Assembly (NCBI GenBank): GCA_036269915.1
Contig: DATBDM010000223.1
Span: 1 to 17,521, forward strand
Length of the DNA: 17,521 nt
Origin: DATBDM01 sp036269915
Lineage (GTDB): Bacteria > Actinomycetota > Thermoleophilia > Solirubrobacterales > Solirubrobacteraceae
Direction: 5' to 3'
Below are positions 6,396-12,956 of the stretch, one piece after another (position 1 is the stretch's first letter; each line of letters opens with the position of its first letter). The notes beneath the pieces are model-generated. The model ran no database searches and was not told the origin of the DNA. It saw nothing but the letters and a program-made list of their open reading frames with translations. The translations under genes and the position numbers were made by a program.

Positions 6396-7447
6396 CGCCC
6401 CGGCCGGAACGCCTCGGGCACGGCCGACCAGTCGTCGTCGAGGACGCCGCGCGCCACGAGGCGTGCGGTCGCCGGTGCGTGGATGATCCCCTCGCGACCG
6501 TGGCCCGTGGCCACCACCGCGGTCCCGGTCGGGCCGATGATCGGCAGCCCGTCGGCCGACATCGGCCGCAGGCCGCTGCGCGCACCGACCAGCTCGGCCT
6601 CGTCGAGCAGCGGGAAGAGCCGCGTGGCGTTGTCGAGCACACGCCGCACCGACGCGACGCCGGGCAGCGACTGGAACCCCCGCTCGCGCATGGTCGTGCC
6701 GACGTGGTAGGTGCCGTCCGAGCGCGGCACGACCGAGCCGGCCGAGGACCGCACGGGGACGCGCGAGACGTCGCGCGCCCGCAGCACGAGGCTCTCCCCG
6801 AGCACGGGGCGGACCGCGGGGCGGATGAAGGCGAAGGCGGCGCTCCACGCGCCGGCGGCGAGCACGACGCGGTCGGCGCGGACGCGCTCGCCGCTGTCGA
6901 GCACCGCCGCCCGCGGCTCGACCCCGCCCACGGTCGCGCCCTCGCGGACGGTCACGCCGAGCTGCGCGCAGGACGCGAGCAGCGCCGCGACCAGCGCGTC
7001 CGTCCGCACGCCCGCCGTGCCCGGCAGGTGGACGCCCTCGAGCCCCTCGGCGCGCAGATTCGGCTCGGCCGCGCGCAGCGCATCGGCGTCGAGCCCCTCG
7101 CAGGCCCACCCCGCGAGCCGGGCGCCCTCGCGGGTCGCCTCGACGAAGCGGTCACCGGGCGGGCCGACGCGCAGCTCGCCGCGCCGCTCGAAGCCCGTGT
7201 CGAGGCCGGTCTCCTCCGCCAGCGCGGCCTGCCACTCCGGCCACTGCGCGATCGCGTCGGCGTTGAACGCGCCGAGACCGCCGGCCCATTCGTCCGGATC
7301 GGTCGGCGAGAGGATCCCGGCCGCCGCCCAGGTCGCCCCGCGGCCCGCCCGGGCGCGCTCGAGCACGGTCACGTGCGCGCCGCGGCGAGCCAGCTCGCGC
7401 GCCGCCGCGAGCCCGATCACCCCCGCTCCCGCCACCACGATGTCCAT
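6392..7447 (-). CDS. FAD-dependent amino acid/glycine oxidase, ThiO-like (DAO family)
   Basis: The 351-residue protein begins MDIVVAGAGVIGLAAARELA, with the FAD-binding GxGxxG at residues 7-12, and includes the ADRVVLAAGAWS segment of the DAO family. It ends with the ThiO-type block SGLRPMSADGLPIIGPTG and GHGREGIIHAPATARL; the Arg of GLRP is the usual carboxylate-binding residue. Such enzymes oxidise glycine or other small amines to the imine with release of H2O2, and ThiO feeds thiazole synthesis in thiamine formation. No thiamine gene is next to it, so a broader D-amino-acid or sarcosine oxidase role is possible. The start at 7447 is 24 bases from murL on the other strand. A TAGAGA element lies seven bases upstream. 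Confidence 0.82.
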   Translation of the reverse strand: MDIVVAGAGVIGLAAARELARRGAHVTVLERARAGRGATWAAAGILSPTDPDEWAGGLGAFNADAIAQWPEWQAALAEETGLDTGFERRGELRVGPPGDRFVEATREGARLAGWACEGLDADALRAAEPNLRAEGLEGVHLPGTAGVRTDALVAALLASCAQLGVTVREGATVGGVEPRAAVLDSGERVRADRVVLAAGAWSAAFAFIRPAVRPVLGESLVLRARDVSRVPVRSSAGSVVPRSDGTYHVGTTMRERGFQSLPGVASVRRVLDNATRLFPLLDEAELVGARSGLRPMSADGLPIIGPTGTAVVATGHGREGIIHAPATARLVARGVLDDDWSAVPEAFRPGR

Positions 7448-7458
7448 GCCCACATCTC

Positions 7459-7464
7459 TACCCT
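7459..7464 (+). promoter_or_regulatory. Candidate -10 element for leaderless murL
   Basis: TACCCT lies seven bases before ATG 7472 inside the 24-base gap between thiO and murL, where there is no Shine-Dalgarno sequence. On the opposite strand the overlapping TAGAGA sits seven bases before the thiO ATG, so the two divergent genes could share one short promoter core. No clear -35 is visible. Confidence 0.35.
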
Positions 7465-7471
7465 CTCCGGG

Positions 7472-8842
7472 ATGTCGACGCCGGCCCGAGAGCCCATGCT
7501 GCGCTTCGATCCGGCGGCCTACGAGACGTTTCGCTTCCGCGCGGCCGAGCTCGACGAGCGCGGCGTCGTCACGCTGAGCTACACGCTCGACGACGGCTAC
7601 CTGTTCAAGGAGACCATCGAGATCCCGGTGCCGGGGCCGCTCTCGGAGGACCAGCGGCGTTCCGTCGCCGGCCTGGTCTCGCTGCTGCACCTCGTCGCGG
7701 GCGTGAGCTACTTCAAGACCGCCGCCCCGCCGGTCGTCGCGCTGGAGTCGGGGCTGCCCGGGCCGGCCGGCGCCGCGCTGCTCGAGGCGCTCTACTCCGA
7801 GGGCCTGGGCGAGTTCGCCTACGCGAACCGGCTGCCGTCGCTGCCGCGTCCGCGCTTCGCGAGCGATCCGGCGGCGGCCGCGCCGCATCCCGTCGCGGCG
7901 CCCGGCACGCGCACGCTCGTGCCACTCGGCGGCGGCAAGGACTCGGTCGTCGCACTCGAGGCGATCCGCCGCTCCGGCCGCGAGTTCGCGCTGTTCTCCG
8001 TGGGCGACGCGACGCCGATCGCCCAGACCGCCGCGATCGCGGACGCGCCGCGGCTGATCGCGCGCCGCACCCTCTCCCCGCTGATCGGCGTGCTGAACGG
8101 CGCCGGCGCACTCAACGGCCACGTCCCGGTGACCGCCGTCGTCTCGCTGATCGCGCTGCTGACCGCCGCGCTCAACGGCTTCGACGCCGTCGCGATGGCC
8201 AACGAGCGTTCGGCCTCGACCGGCAACCTGCGCTGGGACGGCGTCGACGTCAACCACCAGTTCTCCAAGGGGCTGCGCGCGGAGGAGCTGCTGCGCGCGG
8301 CACTCGCCGAGGTCGCGTCCGAGCTCGACTACTTCTCCGCCCTGCGCCCGCTGTCGGAGCTGGCGATCGCGAAGGCCTTCGCGCGCCTGCCGGAGTACCA
8401 CGGCGCGTTCACGAGCTGCAACGCGGTGTTCCGCATCGACCCCGAGCGGCGCGCGACGGCGTGGTGCCGCGACTGCCCGAAGTGCCGCTTCGTGTTCCTC
8501 GCCCTGGCGCCCTTCACCGAGCCGGCGGACCTGCGGGCCGTGTTCGGCGGCGACCTGCTCGACGATCCGGCGCAGTACGACGGCTTCGCGCTGCTCGCCG
8601 CGACGGGGGGGCACAAGCCGTTCGAGTGCGTCGGTGAGGAGACCGAGACCGTCGCCGCGTTCCGGATGCTCGCGGAGCAGCCCGCGTGGCGCGACCACGC
8701 GGTCGTCGCACGCTTCGCCTCCGAGGTGCTGCCCGGCCTGCCGGCCGGGACGGGCGACGTCGCGACCGAGCTCGCCGAGAGCGACTGCCACCACGTGCCC
8801 GAGGACGTCCTGGGCGCCGTCCATGAAGTTCTCCGAGCTTGA
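7472..8842 (+). CDS. murL: UDP-N-acetylmuramoyl-L-alanyl-L-glutamate epimerase MurL
   Basis: This 456-residue protein matches the architecture I know for MurL. An N-terminal domain (RFDPAAYETFRF, DDGYLFKETIEIPVPG) is followed by an ATP-pyrophosphatase P-loop, LVPLGGGKDSVVALE, at about residues 149-163. Then come the conserved ANERSASTGN (243-252), the cysteine motif WCRDCPKCRFVFLAL (331-345) and HKPFECVG (381-388). MurL acts in the cytoplasm, converting the terminal L-Glu of UDP-MurNAc-L-Ala-L-Glu to D-Glu in an ATP/Mg-dependent reaction, and so replaces glutamate racemase MurI. It was described in Xanthomonas oryzae with MurD2. Here it overlaps murD2 by 20 bases, supporting the assignment. 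ATG 7472 is chosen for leaderless spacing; ATG 7496 (MLRFDP) is equally possible. Confidence 0.88.
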   Translation: MSTPAREPMLRFDPAAYETFRFRAAELDERGVVTLSYTLDDGYLFKETIEIPVPGPLSEDQRRSVAGLVSLLHLVAGVSYFKTAAPPVVALESGLPGPAGAALLEALYSEGLGEFAYANRLPSLPRPRFASDPAAAAPHPVAAPGTRTLVPLGGGKDSVVALEAIRRSGREFALFSVGDATPIAQTAAIADAPRLIARRTLSPLIGVLNGAGALNGHVPVTAVVSLIALLTAALNGFDAVAMANERSASTGNLRWDGVDVNHQFSKGLRAEELLRAALAEVASELDYFSALRPLSELAIAKAFARLPEYHGAFTSCNAVFRIDPERRATAWCRDCPKCRFVFLALAPFTEPADLRAVFGGDLLDDPAQYDGFALLAATGGHKPFECVGEETETVAAFRMLAEQPAWRDHAVVARFASEVLPGLPAGTGDVATELAESDCHHVPEDVLGAVHEVLRA

Positions 8843-10145
8843 CGGCGCGGCGGTCGGCGCCTGGGGCGCCGGCCGCGAGATCCGCTCGCTCCGCGCGGCG
8901 TTCGATCGCCATCTCCCCACCGCCCGCCTGGCGGTGATCGTCACCGATCAACCGGTGCCCCAGGCCGAGCGCGGGGGGTTCCCGGGCACGCGCTTCGCGA
9001 CCGACGCCGGGGCGCTCGCCGCCTGCGACGTGGTGGTGCGCTCGCCGGGCGTCTCGATCTACCGCGACGAGCTGCGGGCGCTGCTCGCGCAGGGGATCCC
9101 GGTGACGACGAGCACGTCGCTGTGGCTGGCCGAGGACGGCGGGCGCGGCGTGATCGCGGTCACGGGGACCAAGGGCAAGAGCACGACGGCGACGCTGACC
9201 GCGCACCTGCTCGGCGCGGCGGGGCGCTCCGTGCAGCTCGCCGGCAACGTCGGCGTCCCGGCGATCGAGCTGCTCGACCGGCCCGCCGCCGAGCACGTCG
9301 TGCTCGAGCTCTCGAGCTACCAGATCGCCGACCTCGCGACCGGCCCGCGCGTCGCGGTCTTCACCAACCTCTACCGCGAGCACGTCGACTGGCACCGCGG
9401 CGAGGCGGGCTACCGCCGCGACAAGCTGCGCCTGGCTTCGCTGCCGGGCGTCGAGCTCGTCGTGGCCAACGCCGCCGACCCGGGCCTGGCCGAGCTGCGC
9501 GACTCCGCCGGAGAGCAGCTGCGGACGTTCGGCGACGCGAGCGGCTACCACGTCGACGAGCGCGCGCTGCGCCGCGGCGACGCGGTCGTCGCGGAGATCG
9601 CCGCGCTCCCGTTCCCCGGCCGCCACAACGCGCTCAACCTGTGCGCGGCGCTCGCCACGCTCGAGGCCGTCGGGGTGCCCGCGCCGCCGCTGCCGCAGGC
9701 GCTCGAGGGCTTCCGGATGCTCCCGCACCGGCTCGAGACGGTCACGCTCGACGACGGCGTCGCCTGGGTCAACGACTCGATCTCGACCACGCCCGAGTCG
9801 GCGCTGGCGGCGCTCGCCAGCTACCCGGAGCACCGCGTGATCCTGATCGCGGGCGGCCACGACCGTGAGCAGGACTACACGGGGCTGGGCCGCGAGCTCG
9901 CGCGGCGCGGGAGCGTCGTGCTCGGCCTGCCGGTGACCGGGGAGCGACTGGTCGAGGCGGCCCGCGCCGCAGGCGTGGCCGACGCCGAGCTCGCCGCCGA
10001 TCTCCCGGCCGCGGTCGCCGAGGCGCGCCGGCGCGCGCGCGCCGGCGACGTGGTGCTGCTCTCCCCGGCGGCGCCCAGCTTCGGCGCCTACGCGGACTTC
10101 GAGCAGCGCGGGGCGCATTTCCGTGCGCTCGTTCACACCGGATAG
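8823..10145 (+). CDS. murD2: UDP-N-acetylmuramoyl-L-alanine--L-glutamate ligase MurD2
   Basis: This 440-residue Mur ligase has an N-terminal Rossmann-like domain with SPGVS (74-78), the ATP-binding GTKGKST (115-121), the central ELSSYQIADL and NLYREHVDWH segments (MurD equivalents ELSSFQ and DHLDRH), PFPGRHNALNLCAAL, and the C-terminal WVNDSISTTPESALAAL, where standard MurD has NDSKATN. The altered DSISTTPES motif and the MurL partner point to MurD2, which adds L-Glu rather than D-Glu to UDP-MurNAc-L-Ala. It starts inside the last codons of murL with a 20-base overlap and no clear Shine-Dalgarno sequence, consistent with translational coupling. Size is normal for the family. Substrate specificity is inferred from motif and context; a canonical MurD is the alternative, less likely given MurL. 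Confidence 0.87.
   Translation: MKFSELDGAAVGAWGAGREIRSLRAAFDRHLPTARLAVIVTDQPVPQAERGGFPGTRFATDAGALAACDVVVRSPGVSIYRDELRALLAQGIPVTTSTSLWLAEDGGRGVIAVTGTKGKSTTATLTAHLLGAAGRSVQLAGNVGVPAIELLDRPAAEHVVLELSSYQIADLATGPRVAVFTNLYREHVDWHRGEAGYRRDKLRLASLPGVELVVANAADPGLAELRDSAGEQLRTFGDASGYHVDERALRRGDAVVAEIAALPFPGRHNALNLCAALATLEAVGVPAPPLPQALEGFRMLPHRLETVTLDDGVAWVNDSISTTPESALAALASYPEHRVILIAGGHDREQDYTGLGRELARRGSVVLGLPVTGERLVEAARAAGVADAELAADLPAAVAEARRRARAGDVVLLSPAAPSFGAYADFEQRGAHFRALVHTG
10026..10047. repeat. 22-bp perfect GC palindrome with alternating CG core
   Basis: The segment reads identically on both strands from 10026 to 10047: outer arms contain GCCGGC (10027-10032 and 10041-10046) and the core is an uninterrupted alternating GC run. 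It encodes Arg/Ala-rich residues of the MurD2 C-terminal domain. It could extrude a hairpin or adopt Z-DNA, but codon bias alone could produce it. Confidence 0.6.
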
Positions 10146-10160
10146 GCGTGCCTCGTTCGA

Positions 10161-10166
10161 TACGGT
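10161..10166 (+). promoter_or_regulatory. Candidate -10 element for the mscS-like gene
   Basis: TACGGT lies seven bases before the proposed GTG start at 10174, in the 28-base gap after murD2. No Shine-Dalgarno sequence intervenes, so initiation would be leaderless. No -35 at the usual distance is obvious. Confidence 0.35.
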
Positions 10167-10173
10167 CGGGAGC

Positions 10174-11088
10174 GTGACGCTTGCGGAACTCGCGGACTTC
10201 ATCATCGGCAAGCCGCTGACGATCCTCGCGATCGTCGTCGGCGCCCTCATCGTCAATCGCATCGCCCGGCGCGGCATGAAGGGCGCGCTGCAGACGCTGC
10301 GCTCCGGCGCCGTGCAGGAGCGGCTCGGCTCGATGCGCGCCTCGACGCCCGCGGCGCTGCGGCAGACGCACGAGCACAGCCTGCGCGCCGAGCAGCGCAT
10401 CGACGCGCTCACCAGCGTGCTGCGCTCGCTGGTCAGCGTCGTGGTCTACACGATCGCGATCTTCATGATCCTCGGCGAGGTCGGCATCGACCTCGGCCCG
10501 CTGCTCGCCGGCGCGGGGATCATCGGCGTGGCGCTCGGCTTCGGCTCCCAGTCGCTGGTGCGCGACTTCCTGACGGGCGTGTTCATCCTCATCGAGGACC
10601 AGTTCGGCGTCGGCGACGTCGTCGACCTGGACGGCCAGACGGCCGGCGTGGTGGAGGCGGTCTCGCTGCGCACGACGCGCCTGCGCGGCGTCGACGGCAC
10701 GCTCTGGCACGTCCCCAACGGCGAGATCCGCCGGGTCGGCAACCAGTCCCAGCACTGGTCGCGCGCGCTGATCGACGTCGAGGTCGCCTACGACACCGAC
10801 GTCGAGCACGCCGAAGCGGTGATCGGGGCGGTGGCCGAGGGCCTCGCGGCCGAGGACGGCGCGGTCCTCGACGACCCGGAGGTCTGGGGCGTCGAGCGCC
10901 TGGGCGGTCACGGCGTCGGGTTGCGGCTCGTGGTCAAGACGCGTCCGTCCGAGCACTTCCGCATCGCGCGCGAGCTGCGGCGGCGGATCAAGGCGGCCTT
11001 CGACCGCGAGGGGATCGAGATCCCGCTCCCGCAGCAGACGGTCTGGCACCGGGGCAGGGGTAGACTCCCCTCCCTGGGGTCCTCGTGA
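10174..11088 (+). CDS. MscS-family small-conductance mechanosensitive channel
   Basis: The 304-residue membrane protein has an N-terminal helix at about residues 8-29, a second at about 83-102, and the pore-lining MscS helix LLAGAGIIGVALGFGSQS (110-127). The hallmark LVRDFLTGVFILIEDQFGVGDVV (128-150) leads into the cytoplasmic beta domain (VEAVSLRTTRLRGVDG, then HVPNGEIRRVGNQS). The last part is a mixed alpha/beta domain ending at PLPQQTVWH. MscS channels open under membrane tension and release small solutes on osmotic downshock. An ATG at 10123 would extend the protein by 17 polar residues and overlap murD2; GTG 10174 is preferred because it begins just before the first helix and has a -10-like element at leaderless distance. 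The stop overlaps the next gene as GTGA. Confidence 0.9.
   Translation: MTLAELADFIIGKPLTILAIVVGALIVNRIARRGMKGALQTLRSGAVQERLGSMRASTPAALRQTHEHSLRAEQRIDALTSVLRSLVSVVVYTIAIFMILGEVGIDLGPLLAGAGIIGVALGFGSQSLVRDFLTGVFILIEDQFGVGDVVDLDGQTAGVVEAVSLRTTRLRGVDGTLWHVPNGEIRRVGNQSQHWSRALIDVEVAYDTDVEHAEAVIGAVAEGLAAEDGAVLDDPEVWGVERLGGHGVGLRLVVKTRPSEHFRIARELRRRIKAAFDREGIEIPLPQQTVWHRGRGRLPSLGSS
11051..11079 (+). promoter_or_regulatory. TAGACT element within competing GGGG/CCCC hairpins before the 63-residue gene
   Basis: TAGACT (11061-11066) resembles a -10 element and is bracketed by GGGG (11057-11060) and CCCC (11067-11070). An alternative pairing joins CAGGG (11055-11059) with CCCTG (11072-11076). The block lies at the end of the mscS-like gene, 18 bases before the GTG of the next gene. 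It could be a promoter, a structured leader, or only coding sequence. Confidence 0.3.
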
Positions 11089-11276
11089 GCGACGCTCCCC
11101 CACCGAGCCTGACGGAGCTGCGCGCCGTCGCCGACCACGCCAACCGGCGCGTGGCCCTCGAGCGGCGGCGGACCTACCTCGGGCGCGGCGACGCGCAGCA
11201 CCTCGCCGAGCTCGAGCGCATCGCGGCGGGCGCGACGGACCGGCTGCGCCGCGCCGAGCGCGCCGCGAAGCCCTAG
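11085..11276 (+). CDS. Small helical protein of unknown function, coupled to the MscS-like gene
   Basis: The 63-residue product is highly charged and helix-prone throughout (LTELRAVADHANRRVALERR, then AQHLAELERIAAGATDRLRR), with regularly spaced Leu, Ala and Val that suggest an amphipathic or coiled-coil hairpin. There is no signal peptide or membrane segment. The GTG start overlaps the mscS-like stop in a GTGA quadruplet, a typical translationally coupled arrangement, which is the main reason to believe in the gene. I do not recognise a family. A helper or regulatory role for the channel would be speculation. It stops at 11276, followed by a 46-base gap. Confidence 0.6.
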   Translation: MSDAPPPSLTELRAVADHANRRVALERRRTYLGRGDAQHLAELERIAAGATDRLRRAERAAKP

Positions 11277-11280
11277 ACGG

Positions 11281-11306
11281 GCACCGCGCCGATCCGGTGC
11301 GGCGCG
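11281..11306 (+). terminator. Weak GC hairpin(s) in the gap after the 63-residue gene
   Basis: GCACCG (11281-11286) can pair with CGGTGC (11295-11300), and CGCGCC (11285-11290) with GGCGCG (11301-11306). The two stems interleave and are mutually exclusive at two bases. No T-tract follows, so this is not a standard intrinsic terminator; it may attenuate transcription or be incidental. Confidence 0.25.
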
Positions 11307-11308
11307 AG

Positions 11309-11314
11309 TAGGGT
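11309..11314 (+). promoter_or_regulatory. Candidate -10 element for the RibD/DHFR-like gene
   Basis: TAGGGT lies eight bases before ATG 11323 with no Shine-Dalgarno sequence between them, so initiation may be leaderless or nearly so. No good -35 is seen 17 bases upstream. Confidence 0.35.
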
Positions 11315-11322
11315 GCCCCGCC

Positions 11323-11877
11323 ATGGCCAAGCTGATCTACTCGGCGATCGCCTCGCTCGACGGCTACGTCGCCGACGAGGAGGGCAACTGGGACTGGTCG
11401 ATCCCCGATCGCGAGGTCCACGCCGCCGTCAACGACCAGGAGCGCGTGATCGGGACCTACCTCTACGGGCGCCGGATGTACGAGGTGATGGTGGCCTGGG
11501 AGACCATGGCAACCGAGGGCGAGCCGGACGAGATGCGCGACTACGCGGAGATCTGGCGCGGCGCGGAGAAGGTCGTGTTCTCCTCGACGCTCGAGGACGT
11601 GGCCAGCGCACGCACGCGCATCGAGCGCGCCTTCGACGCGGAGGCCGTCCGCACGCTGAAGGAGCGCGCGGACCGCGACCTCAGCGTCGGCGGCCCCGAG
11701 CTGGCGGCCGAGGCGCTGCGCGCCGGGCTGGTCGACGAGCTGCGGCTGTTCCTCTCCCCCGTCTCGGTCGGCGGCGGCAAGCCCGCGCTGCCGAAGGGCG
11801 AGCGCGTCGATCTCGAGCTGCTCGACGAGCGGTGCTTCGCCAACGGCGTCGTCGCCGTGCGCTACCGCGTCCTCTAG
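11323..11877 (+). CDS. Dihydrofolate reductase-fold protein, RibD C-terminal domain family
   Basis: The 184-residue protein opens MAKLIYSAIASLDGYVAD, the usual N-terminus of RibD_C/DHFR-like reductases in which the SLDG segment lines the active site. It continues with LYGRRMYEVM and the NADPH-binding glycine motif LSVGGPELAAEALRAGLVDEL, then LFLSPVSVGGGKPALP. Length and order fit single-domain members, which are probably NADPH-dependent reductases of small heterocycles; true folate or riboflavin substrates are rarely shown for them. It does not sit with riboflavin genes. It is preceded by a TAGGGT element and ends in a CTAG shared with the convergent ABC ATPase gene. Family is firm, function open. 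Confidence 0.87.
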   Translation: MAKLIYSAIASLDGYVADEEGNWDWSIPDREVHAAVNDQERVIGTYLYGRRMYEVMVAWETMATEGEPDEMRDYAEIWRGAEKVVFSSTLEDVASARTRIERAFDAEAVRTLKERADRDLSVGGPELAAEALRAGLVDELRLFLSPVSVGGGKPALPKGERVDLELLDERCFANGVVAVRYRVL

Positions 11878-12953
11878 GCGATCGCGACGCCGCTGTCGGT
11901 GTCGAAGAAGCGCAGGCCGCCGGGCGCGATGCCGAACTCGATCGCGTCGCCGACCTGCTCGGTCGCGCGCCCGTCGTGGTGGACGATCAGCCGCGCCCCG
12001 TCGGTCGCCACGCCCAGGAACGTCTCGCGCCCGAGCGCCTCGACGTACTCCACCGTCCCGCGCACCGGGCCGAGCCGGCCGCTCCCGCCGCCGCTCCACG
12101 GGCGCGCGCCCTCGGGCCGCACGCCGACGGTCACCTGCGCGGGCAGCCGCGGCGCGCCCGGCACGAGCAGGTCGAGGGCGCCGGCGCGCAGCCGCACGCC
12201 GTCGCCGTCGGCCTGCGCCGCGGCGTCGAAGAAGCTCATCGCCGGCGAGCCGATGAAGCCCGCGACGAAGCGGTTGGCGGGCCGCTCGTAGAGCTCCTCC
12301 GGCGTGCCGCACTGCTCGAGCACGCCGTCGTTCATGACCGCGATGCGGTCGCCCATCGTCATCGCCTCGACCTGGTCGTGGGTGACGTAGACCGTCGTCG
12401 TGCGCACCTGCTGCTGCAGCCGCCTGATCTCCCCGCGCGTCTGGGTGCGCAGCTTCGCGTCGAGGTTCGAGAGCGGCTCGTCCATCAGGAACACCTGGGG
12501 CTCGCGCACGAGCGCGCGGCCGAGCGCGACGCGCTGCGCCTGGCCGCCCGACAGCTGGCCGGGACGGCGCTCGAGGTAGGGCGTGATGTCGAGCGACTCG
12601 GCGGCCGAGGCGACGCGCCGGTCGATGTCCTCCTTGCGCACCTTGCGCCGGCGCAGGCCGAAGGCGAGGTTGTCGTACACCGTCATCTGCGGGTACAGCG
12701 CGTAGTCCTGGAAGACCATCGCGATGTCGCGCTCGCGCGGGGCGACCTTGTTGACCACGCGCTCGCCGATCGAGACCTCGCCGGCGCTGATCGACTCGAG
12801 GCCCGCGAGCATCCGCAGCGCGGTCGTCTTGCCCGAGCCCGACGGGCCCACGAGGACCATGAACTCGCCGTCGGCGACGTCGAGCGTGAGCCCCGACACG
12901 GCGGTCACCGGGCCGAAGCGCTTGTCGACCTCCGAGAAGCGGACCGCGGCCAT
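11874..12953 (-). CDS. Carbohydrate ABC transporter ATPase (MsmK/UgpC/MalK type)
   Basis: The 359-residue ATPase has Walker A GPSGSGKT (36-43), Q-loop FQDYALYPQ (81-89), signature LSGGQ (134-138), Walker B VFLMDEP (154-160), the D-loop SNLDAKLR and the switch His192 in VTHDQVEAMTM. A C-terminal regulatory TOBE/OB-like domain follows from about residue 245 (VTVGVRPEGARP, GTVEYVEALGRETFLGVA). That tail is characteristic of ATPases energising sugar importers. It is the last gene of the operon, three bases after the second permease stop, so it is dedicated to this system rather than a distant shared ATPase. The signature is followed by AQR where many relatives have RQR. Its TAG stop shares CTAG with the convergent reductase gene. 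Confidence 0.95.
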   Translation of the reverse strand: MAAVRFSEVDKRFGPVTAVSGLTLDVADGEFMVLVGPSGSGKTTALRMLAGLESISAGEVSIGERVVNKVAPRERDIAMVFQDYALYPQMTVYDNLAFGLRRRKVRKEDIDRRVASAAESLDITPYLERRPGQLSGGQAQRVALGRALVREPQVFLMDEPLSNLDAKLRTQTRGEIRRLQQQVRTTTVYVTHDQVEAMTMGDRIAVMNDGVLEQCGTPEELYERPANRFVAGFIGSPAMSFFDAAAQADGDGVRLRAGALDLLVPGAPRLPAQVTVGVRPEGARPWSGGGSGRLGPVRGTVEYVEALGRETFLGVATDGARLIVHHDGRATEQVGDAIEFGIAPGGLRFFDTDSGVAIA

Positions 12954-12956
12954 CGG

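Noticed and set aside
6895..7478. Further TGTCGA hexamers as ECF42 promoters (inside thiO and over the murL start)
   Set aside because: They lie within coding sequence or over a start codon, and CGAC/CGTC at about the right distance is expected by chance in this GC-rich DNA.
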